This document shows, in pieces, positions 62,616 through 64,000 of a stretch of DNA of 64,000 bases (the first letter of the stretch is position 1; each line of letters begins with the position of its first letter). Origin of the DNA: Mesobacillus boroniphilus (GTDB lineage Bacteria; Bacillota; Bacilli; Bacillales; Cytobacillaceae); contig NZ_QTKX01000001.1 of NCBI RefSeq assembly GCF_018424685.1, forward strand, positions 992,001 through 1,056,000. The letters run 5' to 3'. The notes under the pieces were generated by a model, which worked only from the letters and a program-made list of their open reading frames with translations, did no database searches and was not told the DNA's origin. The position numbers were made by a program, and so were the translations under genes.

Positions 62616-64000
62616 ATGAATACTTATTGGAACTTTCCAGCTGCTACTGGTGGGTTAATCAATTCAATAAATAATGCCGGTCTTGAGACTTTCAGAGGGA
62701 ATGCTTTGGAATCATTGACCAGGGAGGTTTGCCAGAACTCCCTTGATGCGGTAAAGGATACAAAGAGTCCTGTCATTGTGGAGTTTTCGCAATTCCAGAT
62801 GAATACTAATGACTTTCCTGAGAAGGAAGAGCTTGTTGAGGTATTCCATAAATGTGAAGCTACTTGGAGTGGCAGGAATAAGAAAAGTGAAGATTTTATC
62901 GAAAACGCTTTAAATCTGCTAGGCACAGACAAAATTAACTTTCTTAGAATTAGTGACTTTAATACTAAAGGGCTTGAGGGAGCACGTGATGGTGAAATCG
63001 GCAGTCCATGGAGCTCATTAGTCAAAGAAGCAGGATCATCTAATAAAGGTGAAAGCTCTGGCGGAAGCTTCGGTATAGGGAAATCTGCTCCTTTCCTGAA
63101 TTCGAATCTAAGGACACTTTTTTATTCATCTAATGATATTACTGGATATGAATCTTATATTGGCGTAGCCAACATCATGTCCTTCGAGAAAAACGAAAAT
63201 CAAATTACATTAGGTAACGGTTACTTTACACACAATGAAAAATCCCTTGCCATTCCTGGATCCTTCCAGCTTGATCCTCAATTTATTCGTAAAGAGACCG
63301 GTACGGATATTTATGTGTCTGCATTCGAACCTGTTGGGGATTGGGAAAGTGAAGTGAAAAAATCTGTTTTACATAATTTTTTCATTACTATTTTTCAAAA
63401 GAAATTGGTCGTCAGAATTAATGATTTTGAAATCACTCATGAAAATCTCGGACAGTTGATTCATGACCTGGAGAGCAGTGAGGAGAACGAGATTCTGAAA
63501 AACTATTTCAATCTCCTAAACTCTGATAAAACGATAAAACTAAAATACCCTGCAAAACAATATAAGAATGGTATTTCATTTGAAGAGGGCGAAGCAGAAC
63601 TGCTTTTGTTCAAAGGAGAAGATTTGAATCGACGTGTGTTAATGACGAGAAAAACGGGCATGCGTCTGTTCGAGCAAAAGAATATTAGTGGGAGCATTTC
63701 TTTTACGGGTATCCTGATGATCACTGGTAACCATATGAACAACATTTTTAAGCAAATGGAGAACCCTGCTCATAATGAATGGGCTCCTGAAAGATATGAG
63801 AAGGATCCGAAATTGGCTAAAAAGATTTATTCTGATTTGAGGAGCTATATAAGAAAGACGGTCAACGAGCTATTCCAGGAGAAAATTACAGATAGCATGG
63901 ATGCGGTTGGATTAAGTGATTTCCTGCCAAATAAAAATTTGCTTTCAGACAGTGGCAAGAATAAGACCGAATCCTTAACATCTTCGATTAAATCGCTTGT
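62616..64000 (+). CDS. GHKL-family ATPase, second in island (runs off window)
   Basis: At least 461 residues; the gene continues past base 64000. A GHKL ATP site is visible: N box LTREVCQNSLDAVKD (Asn41, Asp44), a G1-like RISDFNTKG where the usual D-x-G-x-G is altered, and G2 GGSFGIGKSAPF (149-160). The rest has an S5-like domain and helices. It is not a histidine kinase and differs from the MORC-like protein. GGGGGG lies six bases before the ATG. It is probably the first gene of another defence unit. Confidence 0.75.
   Translation, partial: MNTYWNFPAATGGLINSINNAGLETFRGNALESLTREVCQNSLDAVKDTKSPVIVEFSQFQMNTNDFPEKEELVEVFHKCEATWSGRNKKSEDFIENALNLLGTDKINFLRISDFNTKGLEGARDGEIGSPWSSLVKEAGSSNKGESSGGSFGIGKSAPFLNSNLRTLFYSSNDITGYESYIGVANIMSFEKNENQITLGNGYFTHNEKSLAIPGSFQLDPQFIRKETGTDIYVSAFEPVGDWESEVKKSVLHNFFITIFQKKLVVRINDFEITHENLGQLIHDLESSEENEILKNYFNLLNSDKTIKLKYPAKQYKNGISFEEGEAELLLFKGEDLNRRVLMTRKTGMRLFEQKNISGSISFTGILMITGNHMNNIFKQMENPAHNEWAPERYEKDPKLAKKIYSDLRSYIRKTVNELFQEKITDSMDAVGLSDFLPNKNLLSDSGKNKTESLTSSIKSL

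Overview
The window reads as the chromosome of a low-GC Gram-positive, endospore-forming bacillus (Bacillaceae, for example Bacillus or Mesobacillus-like). Support comes from strong AGGAGG-type ribosome binding sites, TTG and GTG starts, a YjcZ-type sporulation micro-protein, RsbR-like stressosome proteins, a TxpA/RatA-like type I toxin locus, and the B. subtilis-like gene order yoaS-yozG-yoaT. No rRNA, tRNA or CRISPR array was seen.

Region 1 (1-15.9 kb) is mixed housekeeping: an Rrf2 regulator end, an IDEAL-domain protein, an L,D-transpeptidase, DUF421 and CBO0543 membrane proteins, a FixH/YtkA-like lipoprotein, an endonuclease I homologue, and a ferredoxin-NADP reductase-like flavoenzyme divergent from a four-gene siderophore ABC importer with a perfect Fur box. 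It is interrupted by decayed genes, a 21-bp tandem array and an interspersed structured repeat.

Region 2 (15.9-23 kb) holds two RsbR-like STAS proteins, a PAP2 phosphatase, yoaS-(broken yozG)-yoaT, an acidic lipoprotein, a YjcZ micro-protein and a type I toxin with its antisense RNA promoter. Region 3 (23-40.4 kb) holds an MMPL exporter with its own two-component system, a hemolysin III protein, two acetyltransferases, a YdcZ transporter pair around a Crp/Fnr regulator, an AGCS amino-acid symporter, an ABC-2 exporter and an XRE regulator. The intergenic spaces contain degenerate partial copies of neighbouring genes.

Region 4 (40.6-64 kb, running off the end) is a defence island, AT-richer than the rest. 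It carries a 5-methylcytosine methyltransferase with a Dcm/EcoRII-like recognition region and an apparent EcoRII-N-like tail; a small putative restriction recognition-domain protein; a MORC-like ATPase, Z1 ATPase, PD-(D/E)XK nuclease and AIPR cassette; a MIG-like mismatch glycosylase; a HelD-like helicase with an AIPR-like partner; McrB and McrC; a MazG-type pyrophosphohydrolase fusion; a broken NUDIX gene; and a second GHKL ATPase. The likely logic is that the methylase marks CCWGG-like sites, the cassette attacks unmodified DNA, the glycosylase repairs deaminated 5mC, and McrBC attacks foreign methylated DNA.

At least seven genes are split by what look like one-base changes, nearly all at homopolymers. 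These are either real decay or sequencing error and should be settled with raw reads before anything is called a pseudogene.
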